Below are positions 32,380 to 46,715 of a DNA stretch of 64,000 nt, in pieces. The notes under the pieces were generated by a model that did no database searches, had not been told where the DNA came from, and saw only the letters and a list, made by a program, of their open reading frames with translations. The DNA is taken from contig CM070874.1 of NCBI GenBank assembly GCA_036365515.1, positions 248,090,930-248,154,929 on the forward strand, given 5' to 3'. Positions within the stretch are counted from its first letter, which is position 1; the number at the start of each line of letters is the position of its first letter. The stretch is from Torymus aiolomorphi (taxonomy: Eukaryota; Arthropoda; Insecta; Hymenoptera; Torymidae). Position numbers and translations under genes: made by a program.

Positions 32380-33797
32380 GTCAATTTACTGTCAAGTGTA
32401 ACACCGAGACTCACAACCTCGCTACTGAATGGGACGAGCACCCCAGTCTTCACCTCAATGCCTGGCAAGCCCATAGAATAAATAGCATTGACGTTCGTTC
32501 TAGAACCGAAAGCTATCGCCCTGGTCTTGCTCGCATTGAGATGTAGAGCAGAGTCCGATGCCCAGGCAGACACCATTTGTGCTGCATCAGACAGTCGAGA
32601 GATGCTCTCCAATATCTTATCCTCGGTGGTGTGAATATAAATTTGGAGGTCATCTGCGTAAAAAATATGTCGAATCGTCCGTCCGTCTAGTATGTTACGC
32701 AGGTCATTGACATAAAGGCAAAAGAGCAGGGGGCCCAGAACGGACCCCTGTGGAACTCCCAGGTTGGTTTCTATCCATTCAGAGTTACCATTGTTATTCG
32801 TGCAGACCATCTGCGTACGACCTTGTAAATAGGATTTGATCCACAGGAGTGCCGATCTGGAGAACCCCAGCTGATGCAACTTCTTTAAGAGCTTCGATGC
32901 AGATATTGTGTCGAATGCCTTGCTGAAATCAAAAAGCAACAACAATGTCACTTTCTTTTGATCAATAGCCATACGTATATCGTCTGTCAGCTTTAGTAAG
33001 GCTGTCTGAGTACTGTTGTGCCTACGGAATCCGGCTTGAAGGGGGTCAAACAAATTATTCTTATTTAGATACTCCGTGATTTGGTCATGGGCTATCTTCT
33101 CGAGAACCTTTGATAAGAAGCAGAGCAACGCTATCGGACGAAAGTCCAAGACAGTTGACAGGGCGATGTTCTTCTTAAGTGCGATTATCTGCGCCTGCTT
33201 CCAAGCCCTCGGAAAGACACCCTGGGCAAAAGAGGAGTTAAAAACTCCAACTAGAAAATTACCAATCACCGGTAACGCCTTCACAATCACACTCTGCGGG
33301 ACCGTATCTGCTCCCTTTGCCTGCGAGGAGAAGTGCGAAACTGCTAATACAACTTCACTCAGGCATACTGGATGAAATGAAAAGTCATCCTCACTAGCAG
33401 GCATTATAAATTGCATTGTGTCCTCTATGTTTTCCAAGGGAGACGTGCAGACACCCGCAAAGTACGTATTAAGTTGCGTCGGCGTAAACCCTTGAAGGTC
33501 TTCCTCCTTCCGCTTAGGCAAGAGGCCGAATTTATGCATCTCCTTCCAAATATCCTTATTATCATCAAGAGCTTCCGAAAGCTGTTTTTGCAGGAAAGAA
33601 TTACGCTCTTGATATATGCACACATCGACTTCATTGCAAAGTCGAAGAAACTCGGTGAGCAGCGCCGCACGCCCAGTGCGTTTGTAGCGCTTATGGGTCG
33701 AATTACGCTTATCAACGAGCTGCCTCAACTCAGGACCAAACCGAGGAGCATACTTCTTGTTTACATTCACTATTTTCAAGGGAGCTAGCTTATCCAT
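32274..33797 (-). pseudogene. LINE 2 ORF2, long open RT frame (507 codons)
   Basis: It is the longest well-conserved RT in the window. Residues about 1-120 are the linker (RYKRTGRAALL..EFLRLCNEVD, DIWKEMHKFGLLP). Then come VLDFRPIALLCFLSKVLEKI (fingers), FRRHNSTQTALL, motif A LLLLFDFSKAFD (Asp present), GVPQGSVLGPLLFCLYVNDL (motif B), motif C FYADDLQIYIH (both Asp present) and LHLNASKTRAIAFG. The reverse transcriptase signature is therefore intact. The frame begins next to the (GA)n tract because the element is 5'-truncated, so the ATG (in CCATGG) is accidental, and the frame shifts out before the C-terminal part. Confidence 0.9.
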
Positions 33798-33800
33798 GGC

Positions 33801-34423
<623 letters not shown>

Positions 34424-35465
34424 CCTGTACTTTTTTTAAAAAGTGTGCGCGGGGGGGTCGTCGATTTTGTCGACGATTTTTTTTATGAAAGTACATATAA
34501 AAAAATAGCTTGTGCAAAATTTCAGCCCTTTATCTCATTCCTAATTCCTGCTGGAATTTTTTTAAACCCTGATTTTGACCTGTTTTTAGCCAGTTTTCAA
34601 AAAATTCTAAAAGGCTGAAATTTTAACGAAATGAGGTCGGTGAGGTCTCATTTTTTTTGTCTTTCTTCAAATTTTAAGAAAAAAAAATACACTGATATGA
34701 AATGATGATTTAGGTTTTATTGGCGATCTGTGATATGGCCATTGCATTTCATCATTTTTAGATCATCTTTAAACCTCTATATCTCGTAACTGGTTCCACA
34801 TTTTTGAGCTCACTAGGTCTCATTTTTTTTTGTCTCAACGAGACCTTTAATTTCTTTTTTTGAGGACCTAAATTGATTGAATAGACTTCAAGATACAGCC
34901 TTTTGAAGTTGACGTTTTTATCAAAAATCGCGAAAATCAACCGTGTTCATGGTCACAGTGTCAACCGAATTTTAATTAAAAATCATTAACAAAAGTATTT
35001 TTCATTAGAATATGATGTTATCTAACTATACTCTTTTCCTATCATAGGAAAAAGTCAAAAAATAATTTTTTGTCGAGCATTATAATATCTAATTTTTCGA
35101 TACCTAAAATAATAAAAAATGGCTCTCTACTGACATGAATTCTACCATCTTATAATTATTTTTGACACGTATACGTAACATAGATACAAAGGTGGTTCCT
35201 AGACCTTTAAAATCCGTAGTCGCTGATTTTTCTAGGACCACTGGAGCCAAAGTTATAGCCGTTTTTATAAAAAAATATTTTTCAAGTGGTAAAATTAGAG
35301 CTTGTGAAATATAGGAAAAGTTTTATTTAAAAGGTCAACCATAAGTTTGGCATAATTGTCCTAAAAAAAGTGCTGAGGCTGCATATTTTGAAGATCTTAG
35401 GCCGTGTCTACACTATGCGAGAAGCACGTGCGATCAGCCCAAGCGATGCGAGCAAGCCATGCGCG

Positions 35466-35880
35466 CATGCGACGCGAGCAAGCGATAGTAATGGCTTTAG
35501 GTTGATTAAATTACCTATGCAGACTTTATAGATAATTAAAGTTGAAAATAAGAATTTAAGTAAAATTTTTTTTGTAATATTCATTTTATTTTAACGATTT
35601 TATAATCATTATCAAAGTAAGTTTTGCTTATCGAAGTAAGTTTTGCTTTTAATGTTGAATCATGAATAGGTATAAAGCAGTGATATTTTCTTGTATTCTG
35701 TATAGTTCGGGTCAATTAAAAACGGCATTCTAGTACTTTACGCCTTTTCTCAATTGTTTCTTGACTCACTCAAATAGATCTAAAAACCAAATATTCTATA
35801 TTTTTATAACACATAATGATTTATTATTCAAATACATAATCAAATAATATAGTAAAAAAATCTAAATTATATTATTTTTA
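35466..35880. other. noncoding stretch downstream of the transposase-like gene
   Basis: Contains a short duplicated GAAGTAAGTTTTGCTT. It may hold a further 3' exon, because the frame ending at 35881 is followed by a donor-like AAGGTAAAA, but I could not identify one. Confidence 0.4.
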
Positions 35881-38800
35881 CCTTGTTCCATCAATATTTT
35901 CACTAACGTAATCATACATGTCTTTTGGATTTAAAATTGGTTTTTCTGATGTTCTTTGTAAGAATGCCCTGCGTACTGTTCGTTTAACCACTGCTCCACA
36001 TCCATCACACGGACTTTTCCCATGGCTAGTAGAAAAAAAGTTGTGCGACTTAACTTTTAAGCCAAAATCCTCCTCATGATGGCAGATATTAATGAAATTG
36101 TTCCTACAGTAAATAAATACTATCTTGAAGGTAAAAATTATAAAAAATAAAATATATCTGTTTAATATTGTGTACATAATAATACAAATTATTTGAACTT
36201 GCATCGTAGAAGTTGTGGCTTTTTTTAAATTTGATATACAGAAAAAATAAAGAACTGTTTTAGTAATTTTATCTTTAAAGCTGTTTCCTACATAATGTAA
36301 AATTTTAACTCGGGTGTAACCTGCAGGTCCAGGATCTTTATGGATTTTGATGTTCTGGGTCTCAGAATAGTTTTTCACACAAATTAAAACTTTCAGAATA
36401 TTACTTTGACATATTCTTAATAATTAAAATTAAATTTTTTCAGGTCCTTTAATGAACAAAAGTCTAAAGGTGTCTATTTTGTTCATATAATACGTATTAA
36501 TATACTACAATAAAAGTACTCTTACTTGTTTTTGTATTGGGTAGGTGCTCCATCTGACATATAATGTACATTCTCAATAAACGGAAAATCTCGTTTTAGA
36601 AGTGCAATGAGTTGCCCTTGAAAAGTGTTAACTGCACAAGCATCATGTTTTAAACAATCACTAATAACACATACAGATAAGGTTTGTAATTTGTCGTTAT
36701 TGTCTTCTTTATAATACACTACAAACGGGTGTACAGTTGCTTGTGTATTATTAAAATAAAATGCTTGGATCGAATCTTGACAAACAAATAAGAAATTTTT
36801 CAGCAAAATCTTGAAGTATAATACATGTATCTGGAGTAATAATTGTTTTGCAATGTTTTAAATAACATTTTTGCATTTCAGTCACATAATGATGCTTTGT
36901 TAACTCCCATAAGTCATTGGCTAAATTTATAATAAAATTTCTTGTAGGTTCTTTTACCATAATAAGACTGACTCTATTATTAGATTGTGATTCAGCATTA
37001 TTTACCCAATTATAATATTCAATCTCTGAAACATCTTCGCATGAGCTTGATTCCAATATTTTCAGAATTTCTGTTTTACCAGGACAGTTTTCACAAAGAT
37101 GTAGCATACAATCGCTCCAATCTGTTGAACAAACGCAATCATTTAAAATTACTCGGTAGGCTAAATTTTTGTTGATGGCAGACAATTTTAATTTGACATT
37201 TTGATGTATAGGACATACACAAATTGTATGTGTACCAGGTGCTCCAGCACTAATACATTCTTTTGGCCTTAAAGAAGCACATATACTGAAACCTGGTTTG
37301 CGGTGATCTTTAAAATGCTGTTCATATTCTTCTTCCACCCAATTGTTGTATAGATCCTTCAAATCATACATCAACAGTCTCTTTTGTAACTTCTCTGTGA
37401 TATTAGTAATAGGATTCTTAACGCTGATGCAATCTTTAATGCCGTTACATATTCTACTATTGTTTTCATCTCTATAATACTGAGTTACAGATTCTCTAAC
37501 TTCATTAGAATGAATGCTGTACACTTTACGCTTAATAGTTTCTAAGACACCTGGAAAAATATATTTTGAAATTAATTTCAAATAGTGTATACTTAATCAC
37601 AAAATAAAATCATAATAACAATATTATTTTTTTCAATTTAACGATTATCAAGACGATAAAATTTAGCCTAATGTTTATTCTATTTTAATTACTACGACTT
37701 GTTATATTGGAAGAAAAGAAATAGTTTAGAATTAATTTATTTTTTTTATATTTTTTTTATATTAATTTTAATAGTTCTTTTAAAATCCAATAATTACTTT
37801 ATTATTTTTTATCTAATAATGAATAACGAAGGGTACCCCATGTTAAGATAGGCAAAATGCCACTATTAATGAAAGCGAAAAATGACAGTGATTTCATAGA
37901 AGTATACTAAAAAAAGAATTTTCTACGATTTTTCCGGGGACCTATCTCCCCTCCTTATACCAGTAAGGCCTAAAAATCGCATTTTTTGGAAATTATTTTT
38001 TTCTCCCGTTCCTCAATGTTAAAAAATTAAAAAAAAATATGAGATTACAGCTTGTAAACAGAGAGATTTCTCAAATATAGTTTCTTTCTAATTAAATCGG
38101 ATTTCATTTAAATGTTTAAATTACAATTCATGTATTATTTTACCTAATCCGTAAACAATACTTAAGCAATACGTAAGCAATACGTAAGTAATACATAAAT
38201 AATAATACTTAAGTAATAATGCATGAGTAATATAAATAAATAATTATGAGGATTTTAAATTAAATATTTTATAGGGTTACCCTTTATCATTATAGTTGCT
38301 TGAAGAAAAATTACATAGATTTTAATAAATTAAACTAAAATTTTGTATTAATAATTCTCAAGTGTAATATAATATATGTAACCTAATGTATAAAGGATTA
38401 TCGATTCTATATGTTTACACTATGTCTATAATCAAGATATTAAGAATTTATTACAACCCATTTTTTAACTTACCTACAGTAATTTTAAGTTCTTTTGCTT
38501 TATTAAACATATAACGTGAACATTGGAAATAATGTTTTGCTTGTTCAAATTTCCAGTGATTTGGAAGTAATGTCAATAACGATATTTTTTTACCAAAATT
38601 AGTTTCTTCATTATAACACTTAATTATGTTTCCAATCATTCCGTGAAATGACATACTATCCTCTTGTAGCTGTTTAAGATTGCATTGAGTTGGCAAATTA
38701 AGATTCAATGTTTTATTAACTGTAGTACAAAATTTCGTATTCATTGATTCTAAAACACTCTATGTTTTATTTTCCAAGCGATAATCACTAAGTTTCTCTC

Positions 38801-39377
38801 GTTTAAGAGGAAGTTCATCAAATCCATCGAACATTTTATTTAAACGTTGAAATCCTTGGCTCAATAATATATCTTCTGAACTTTCTGATGTACACACTTG
38901 GCTACTTGAAGAAACTTGACTACTTGAAGATAGCTGCTCATTATTATTTACGTTTGAACCATCATTCCCAGTGTTTTCATCTTTTTCTGCATTTTTTGTT
39001 ATTATTGATGTAATTTTGAACTCACAGTTTTTACAGTACTTATTACCTGGATCTAAATTTATATTACAAATGTTACGAAATTTATCACATTTATCAGCAC
39101 TAATCATTACTAAATTATTCTCAATGGATTTTGAATGATTATTAAAACAATTGCAACACTTCCTTTGTCTACTTGTATATCGAGTATCATATTTATGAAG
39201 ATGATGGTCGCAAATAAATTTATTTTCTACATTAATATCAAAATTTTTAATCCTAAATGATAAATACAGCTTTAATTCATTACTAAGATTACTAATTAGA
39301 TTAAGAGATTTATTTCTTGTGTAATGCTCTAAATGACATTTATCATCCTCATGCAATTCACCAATATAGCACATCAT
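35881..39377 (-). pseudogene. transposase-like protein, three exons visible, one stop and one frameshift
   Basis: Exon A (39377-38474) has a Cys/His-rich N-terminus (CDHHLHKYDTRYTSRQRKCC), a Ser/Asn linker and LLTLLPNHWKFEQAKHYF. Exon B (37550-36526) has FSICASLRPKECISAGAPGT, HTICVCPIHQN, a cysteine cluster CVCSTDWSDCMLHLCENCPG, IILQDFAE, FYFNNTQATVHPFVVYYK and MSDGAPTQYKNK. Exon C (36103-35881) has INICHHEEDFG and FFSTSHGKSPCDG. The joins are standard (TAG/GTAAGT to TTTCCAG/GTG; CAA/GTAAGA to CTGTAG/GAA) and keep phase. QDFAE, SDG and the SHGK..CDG motif could be acidic catalytic residues of an RNase H-like fold (inference). A TAG at 38760 and an extra A near 36795 break it. Similar multi-copy proteins exist in aphids and hydra from memory; I cannot name the superfamily. 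Confidence 0.7.
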
Positions 39378-39624
39378 TTTCTTTCAATTCCTGAGAAGAT
39401 AACACTTACAAAACACAAAACCGAACCAATACTGATATACTTGGTAATAGTTCTGCTCAACTACCTTCACAATTCTACTTAGAAATATTCATTTCATTTT
39501 TTATTGTAACTTGTACTCATTGTTTAAGGACATTCCGTGCCGTGTGTCGTGTAACGGTTGACCGGTTTACGGGTGTCTCGCACAGAAAAATGGATGTCTG
39601 TCATCTATTAACTTACGTCAACAC

Positions 39625-39663
39625 AGGTTAAATGAAACTATCTATGTATGTTTCATTTAACCT
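39625..39663. repeat. short perfect hairpin
   Basis: AGGTTAAATGAAAC and its reverse complement GTTTCATTTAACCT are separated by 11 nt. It lies upstream of the transposase-like gene, inside the element. Confidence 0.85.
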
Positions 39664-40267
39664 GAGCTTATACGTATAACGCACGTAAAACTATAGAAAA
39701 CCTGCATTTAAGACTATGTCTATACTAGGTATGCGAGAAGCGCAACCGGTGCGCGCATGCGACAAGCCATACGTTTTGCACAAAGTACTTGAAATACTTA
39801 AAATGATAAATAATATCGTTGTATACGATTGAATGTAAACGTGAGTTTATATTATTAGGCTTTGTCAGCGAGAAGAAATAAACGGGAAAATTAGACTTCA
39901 AGAGCCTATGCAACCAACTCTACTCGAAAGTGAAAGTTGATTGCAGAAAAAGGTATGAACGCTTATGCGTACGAGTAAACAGGCAATAAGGCATTGTATA
40001 GGTAAAACGGAAAGTGGTAAGGTAAGAGGAATGTGCATAAAGCACGTAGCGACTAGGCGCCGCAGGACTCTATTTAATCCCGCTGGGTGATGTTTTTCAT
40101 AGTAGGAGCGCATCGGGCGCTTGCCATCTAGCGGGCACTTTGGGTACTTCAATCCCGAACAATCGTAGTAGATCAGTTAGTAGATCTATATTTAGCGATA
40201 AATAATATCGTCAATAATATCGTAGTGAAATGGTATTATTTATCATTTTAAGTATTTTAAATATTTT
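39664..40267. other. 5' flank of the transposase-like gene inside the element
   Basis: No protein feature. It contains the extra inner-arm copy near 39717-39771 and a TAAATAATATCG phrase repeated near 39800, 40200 and 40210. Confidence 0.5.
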
Positions 40268-41148
40268 GTCCAACACGCATTGCTTGCTCGCATCGCTTGG
40301 GCTGATCGCACGTGCTTCTCGCATAGTGTAGACACGGCCTAAGATCTTCAAAATATGCAGCCTCAGCACTTCTTTTAGGACAATTATGCCAAACTTATGG
40401 TTGATCTTGTAAATAAAACTTTTCCTATATTTCACAAGCTCTAATTTTACCACTTGAAAAATATTTTTTTATAAAAACGGCTGTAACTTCGGCTCTAGTG
40501 GTCCTAGAAAAATCAGCGACTACGGATTTTAAAGGTCTAGGACCCACCTTTGTATCTATGTTACGTATACGTGTCAAAAGTAATTATAAGATGGTAGAAT
40601 TCATGTCAGTAGAGAGCCATTTTTGATTATTTTAGGTATCGAAAAATTAGATATTATAATTCTCGACAAAAAATTATTTTTTGACTTTTTCCTATGATAG
40701 GAAAAGAGTATAGTTAGATAACATCATATTCTAATGAAAAATACTTTTGTTAATGATTTTTAATTAAAATTCGGTTGACACTGTGACCATGAACATGGTT
40801 GATTTTCGCGATTTTTGATAAAAACGTCAACTTCAAAAGGCTGTATCTTGAAGTCTATTCAATCAATTTAGGTCCTCAAAAAAAGAAATTAAAGGTCTCG
40901 TTGAGACAAAAAAAAATGAGACCTCACCGACCTCATTTTGTTAAAATTTCAGCCTTTTAGAGTTTTTTGAAAACTGGCTAAAAACAGGTCAAAATCAGGG
41001 TTTAAAAAAATTCCAGCAGGAATTAGGAATGAGATAAGGGGCTGAAATTTTGCACAAGCTATTTTTTATATGTACTTTCATAAAAAAATTCGTCGACAAA
41101 ATCGACGACCCCCCGCGCACACTTTTTAAAAAAAGTACAGGAACGACG

Positions 41149-41395
<247 letters not shown>

Positions 41396-41559
41396 CGGAA
41401 ATCGGTACTTTTGAGGATCTATAGTTTTTTTTCTCCAGAGTTCGTACATGCTTGACTAAAGAAATAACAGAAGAAGGAATTTTGAGGATGTCCTCAAAAG
41501 TCCGAAAAATCCTCAAAGTATCGAATCGGTGCTGACATAGATCCTCAATAGCTGTATTT

Positions 41560-41561
<2 letters not shown>

Positions 41562-41637
<76 letters not shown>
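41562..41637 (+). repeat. (TA)n microsatellite
   Basis: A pure TA run of about 75 bp just before the LINE fragment. Confidence 0.95.
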
Positions 41638-41638
<1 letters not shown>

Positions 41639-41644
41639 CTCGAA

Positions 41645-42590
41645 AAGGGTTTATAAAGCCCGTTTTTTTATATATAGGGGTTTATCGAGAAGAAAAGGTA
41701 GTGCGAGTTGTATTACACGCTGTGGAATACCATCAAGTTCTCTAGCTTGCGTACTAAAGTGATTTATGGAATCAAAAATATCCAAGATTTGAATCTCCTT
41801 GAAAGTGAAACACTCAGCGTTGTTCGATGAGGTCAGCGTACTGAGAAAGTCAAAAACAGAAGGAGGCAGGGTCGTAAGAAACGCTTCTAAAGTGTGCATT
41901 GAGCTTGTCGATGGAGAACGACAATGACGTTGATTTTTTGGACCTTTTGATGCCCAAATGCTCAAGCTCACGCCAGATATCCTTCGGATCGGTCAACGTT
42001 GATAGTCGAAGATGATAATAATTGTTTCTGGCTTCCTCAATAGAACGATGTGCTAAATCGCGAGCTTCTCGGTAAACAAGCAGATCATATCCTGTACGAG
42101 ACCTACGTAAACTTGTGTACATACGATCTCTCTCCTGGATTAAGACGCAATGTTCTGTCGTAAACCATGGATGCCTACTTTTTCTAGGAGTATTAGTTTT
42201 GACCTAGCCGAGAGCATTGATAGCAGATGTTACGTGGGATTGCAAGACAGAGACACATTCTCCAAGGGAAGCCGACTCAGCCACAGACCAGTCCAAGCCT
42301 CTCAGATAATCAATAAGAGACTCAGCGCTAATGGCATTATAATCATGAAAGGTGAATGATGCAAATGAAGGTTTGGGGGTTTGAAGAGCAAGATGAATGG
42401 TGACTCAGTCTTCCAAAAGTCTAATATGCGATCTTGTTCATCTACTAAGCAAAGATCAAGCCAGGTGTCCGAGGTAGGTTTGTGGTGAGTGGCACCATAC
42501 GGAATGTTGTGAAGTCCATTCTCTTCAATGAACTTGCGAACAAAAATCGCATCATTAGAAAAGCAGAAGGGATCTAATCTAAAAATAATT
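41645..42590 (-). pseudogene. LINE 3 fragment: endonuclease end and RT linker
   Basis: The minus strand reads, from 42580 down, a decayed endonuclease C-terminus (DTWLDLCLVDEQDRIL), then HPWFTTEHCVLIQERDRMY, TGYDLLVYREARDLAHRSIE, DIWRELEHLGIKRS, then LSFSIDKLNAHF and HFSTQARELDGIPQRVI. These match the same stretch of LINE 1 and LINE 2 in order, but the sequence is a different family member. It stops before the RT catalytic motifs, at about 41645 near the (TA)n tract. Frameshifts lie near 41850-41970 and stops near 42200. Confidence 0.75.
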
Positions 42591-42870
42591 TTTTAATAAA
42601 GATACATTTTCTTTTACACTGTTTAAATTGTGTTATACCCGTATTAACGCTTGTTCTGTTAAAGTTATAAAAGTTAAATTTTTTTTTTCTAAACGAAGGT
42701 TTCTATCTTACCGAAATATGCAATATAATTATATTAAATTTACTGTAATATTTTCAATCACATCACGGTCCTAGAAATGTTTTTCTCTCGACAACATTCA
42801 TGAATTATTCATTAGTTAAAAAAGCATTTATAAATAGATATACGATATACATTTATAAATAGAGATACGA
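42591..42870. other. AT-rich sequence, nothing recognised
   Basis: No feature seen on either strand. Confidence 0.5.
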
Positions 42871-42987
42871 GACACACACACACACGCACGCGCACGCACA
42901 CACAAACACACACAAACACACATACGCACACGCACGTACGCACGCACGCAGCACACACGCACGCACGCACGCACACACATACACACA
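42871..42987 (+). repeat. compound (CA)n/(CGCA)n microsatellite
   Basis: ACACAC runs mixed with GCACGC and GTACGCACGC units. Confidence 0.9.
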
Positions 42988-44777
42988 GAATCCCTACGAC
43001 CTGACGACAGCCGAATAAAAATATCATTGTAAGCAAATGATTGGTTACACGTTAGTTACGAAACTGATTATATATTATTATTTTTTCTGCAATTAAATTG
43101 CTATACACATTTTATTATACTCTTTAAAAGATAATTTTAAAATCAGAATCCAGGATACAGAAAACAGATGAATGTATTCAAATAATTTGCTTTTAAAAAG
43201 GGCATAGTAAGTATTGCGATTTTATTTTTAGTTATGTGGTCTAAATATTCCAACAAATAAAAACATTCTTCACAAAGGTAAAATCTTTTAAATATTAAAA
43301 TAATATCTACAGTTAAATATAGTTGGATTAAAAGAAGTGATATAATGTAAGGAGGATTATTATATAAAAACGTAAGATAAAATAATGATTTTAATAACGT
43401 TTAATTTATGTATATAATATGATATGAAGAATATTTGTAAAAAATCATTCATATGAATAAATATTTTTATCAAATTAAATCTTCAATTCCCTAATTTTTT
43501 TTTCTTTTTCATTTTAAAAGAAAGTTTTGATCTGTTAACTGATACATTGAGTATAAATAATTTTATTTTTCAAAATATCTTAATTAGCTAAAGCAAGTTC
43601 TACTTATTTTAGATAAAAAACATCGATTTCTTTTTATTTTGTTTCTATTGTTTTAATAGAAATTATAATGTTTATTATATACATGATTATCATATCATGA
43701 TAAATTAATGAATTTTTCGTTTGACTTTTATTGTGTGTGTTAAATACTGGCATGAATCTAAATTTAAATAACTATATTATCTAAAAAATTTGTCAGATTT
43801 ATCAACCCAAATATCTCATAGATAGTATAACTAAAATGATCAATGAAATTTCTGAAAATTGTCTCTACACAAATCGAGATCTGAAATCGAGATTAGGTCA
43901 AATAAATGTTTACATTGATTTTTTAAATTAAAAACACCTGGAAGGTCAATATCGTGCCCTATATTCGACATGCCCTGAATACCTGTTTTAAATAAAACTA
44001 GTATAATATTTTTACTTTAATGAGCATCTTGCCGTTTAATACAATAAATAAATAAAATAAATGAAATTGTGTGTGCATATATGCGTGCACGTGTATGTGT
44101 ACATATGTACATTTATCGTCACGGCCCCAGTTACGGATCAGGACTAATCGTAAGTTCCTGAAAACAAAAGACTGTTTTTGAGGTAAATATACGCAATATT
44201 TCTATAACTTACAATTAATCAATTTGGTTTAAAAAACTAAAATGTACGTTTAGTCAATTAGTATTTTATTTATAAATTAATACTTATATCATAACACAAA
44301 AAGTTCAAAAAAGTGTTAAAATAAGTGATCAGGAATTGGGCTAATCGAGTTTACGTGTATTATAAATAAAAATCAATACCGAAGCAGACAGATGATCAGG
44401 AATAGCTTCTTCCAATTTGACACACATTTAGAAGGGAAAATCATAAATTTATCTGAAACGGTGGGACCTTAACGGTATTAAACGTTAACGATGCTCTTTA
44501 CCTATAATAAACAAATAAAATTGTATGTGCGTGTAAGATTGTAGTAATTATAATATATTTTCATTTCAGTAAAACATGGTTTTATTTTAAAAAAGAAGAT
44601 AAATTATGAAATATCTGCATTAAATGTAAGGTAAATAGACGTTCATGAAAATACAACAGAATTATTTTTAGTAAAATAATAATTATAAAATTAATAATCT
44701 ATGGCTGATACTTGAACGTCATTGCCTCAAAATAAAATAAAAATATGGCTATTAATCCACTGGTTGTGGTATCATTA
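42988..44777. other. AT-rich sequence without gene
   Basis: About 1.8 kb closed in all frames. A small TG/CA-rich patch with TGTGTACATATGTACAT lies at 44070-44115. GTTAACGATGCTCTTTACCTATAA at 44486-44509 resembles TTAAACGATGCTCTTACCCTATAA at 46-69, so both may be scraps of one repeat. Confidence 0.5.
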
Positions 44778-45037
44778 TAGTAAATTGTAATTTACACTAT
44801 CCTTTATTATATTTTCTATAATATGATATAAAGTTATCTTTTGTTTGTTAGCTTCTGATTGCTCAATTTTGATATTGTTAGGATTAAAAATTGTGGATAA
44901 TAATATAAGATAATAATCCACAATTTTTAATCCTAACAATCTCAAAATTGAACAATCAGAAGCTAACAAACAAGAGATAACTTTATACCATGTTATAGAA
45001 AATATAATAAATTATAGTGTAAATTACAATTTACTAA
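44778..45037. repeat. 260-bp near-perfect palindrome at the 5' end of a pogo-like gene
   Basis: TAGTAAATTGTAATTTACAC at the left is mirrored at 45037. The arms meet at a spacer of about 17 nt centred on 44907. The right arm is the start of the downstream transposase frame (NPNNLKIEQSEANKQEITLY); the left arm is its inverted copy with a few differences. Confidence 0.9.
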
Positions 45038-46466
45038 TAGAAGAGGAATATACTTTACTGTTTGAGGAAAAGTACAGTGATATACTTCCACAAGATATTG
45101 AAGAAGATGATGAATTACATAACGATTATGCAGAGGTTCCTGCTTGTTTACCGAATCAAGAAAAGATGTTGACTTTGAATATAAGAAAAAAGCAGTAAAG
45201 TATTGGCAAAGTGGAAAAAGAAAGCAATTATTATTCTTAAATACTGTACAGTCAAAGTATAGAAAAGTTACGTCCCATCGTCAATTGCGACGGTGGAAAT
45301 TACAAGTTGAAGCAGGGGGTGACAGAAAAGCTATACTGTATCGAATAACAACTTATGTACTTGAAAAAATTAAAGAAGTGATAAAATAAAAAATGACTCT
45401 ACATGATATTGATATAAAAAGATTGGCTGTCGTAAAGAAAGCAGAAATAAATATTCCATGGTTTAAAGCTTTACATAGATGGATACAAATATTCAAAAGA
45501 AAACATCACATTGTTTCACGAAAAATAACAAAATTTATTACTGTATCATCTGTAAGGAAGGCAGTAGAAGTTGAACAACTCAAAGAAAATTTTGTTAACG
45601 ACGTTAAAAATTTAATTGAAGTACACGGTACTTAAAAAGTTTATAATTCTGATCAGAGTGGGTTCAATTTAGAGATACATAGTGGTCGCACGCTGTCTTA
45701 TAAGGGGGTTAAGCAAGTGGAAAACATCGTTCATTTGGTATCTTCTACAACACACAGCTATACCGTCCAACCAACAATATCAGCAGAGGGAAAGCTCATG
45801 TCTCCGTTATTTATAGTTTTGAAAGAAGCTCATGGACAATTTGGACCTAGAGTAATGGAAACTTTATTTAGATCAGAAATTTTGTACGTAGAAGCATCAG
45901 CATCAGCATCCGGAAAATTATCCAAGGAGCTGTTTCGAATTTGGATTCAAAATGTATTTTTGACTCAGTGGGAATTCACCTGTACTGATATTTGATTCAT
46001 GGATCGGACAATGTGAAAACACTGTGAAGGAAGCTGTACCTAAAGAGACAAATCTTATATTGAACCAAAAGGTACAACTTGTCAAATACATCCTATTAAT
46101 GTATATGGTTTTCGATTATGGAAAAATGTTATCAGAAAATTCTCAGACATAACATTTCTTATGAATTATGATGTTAACTTACACGAGAGAAACAATATAA
46201 TCAAACTGCAATCTCTAACGCATAATTCATTTTCTTCACCAAAATTCCGAAATGCTTTTAAATACGCATGGTATAAAAGTGGATACCTAACGGTAAAATC
46301 TCCAAGCCATGCAAATCCAGTAGATTTCTGTTTCCATACTTCAGAGAAACCAATTTGCCACATATGTGAAGGAATTGCAGTCATACGATGTGCATGGTGC
46401 AAAAAGATGTTATGTTTTGAACACTTTTTCACATTTTATCATTATTGTCAGATGTACATTGAATAA
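44925..46466 (+). pseudogene. pogo-like (Tc1/mariner superfamily) transposase, decayed
   Basis: Pieces in successive frames follow the order of a pogo-type protein. There is an acidic N-terminus, a DNA-binding part (EYKKKAVKYWQSGKRK, SHRQLRRWK; HHIVSRKITKFIT), then the DDE core: NSDQSGFNLEIHSGRTLSY with the first Asp, VSSTTHSYTVQPTISAEGKL, SPLFIVLKEAHGQFGP, LIFDSWIGQ with the second Asp, and PKGTTCQIHPINVYGFR. In the last motif relatives have a third Asp (PLDV or PIDV) and here it is Asn. The C-terminus NNIIKLQSLTHNSFSSPKFR..WYKSGY is followed by a CxxC..CxxC..CxxH cluster. Frameshifts near 45150, 45390, 45630 and 45990 are visible. It is inactive. Confidence 0.85.
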
Positions 46467-46715
46467 AATTTGCAAATTCATGAATTTATTTATTTTTTTT
46501 TAATTTATTAACCAGAGTAATACAAAATTACATTACAAAAGTAGTCCAGCAGAGGAAGTCACTTCCTGTATGCTGGTCTGGTATATATAATAAACTTACA
46601 ATCTATACTTATAATCTAATACATTTCTTTTAGAGCGTATTTGTTTACTCTCCTGTAACTTGGCTACAGGGAGAAACAAATTTTAACTAAAAATAAAACT
46701 ATGTCACTAGCACTC

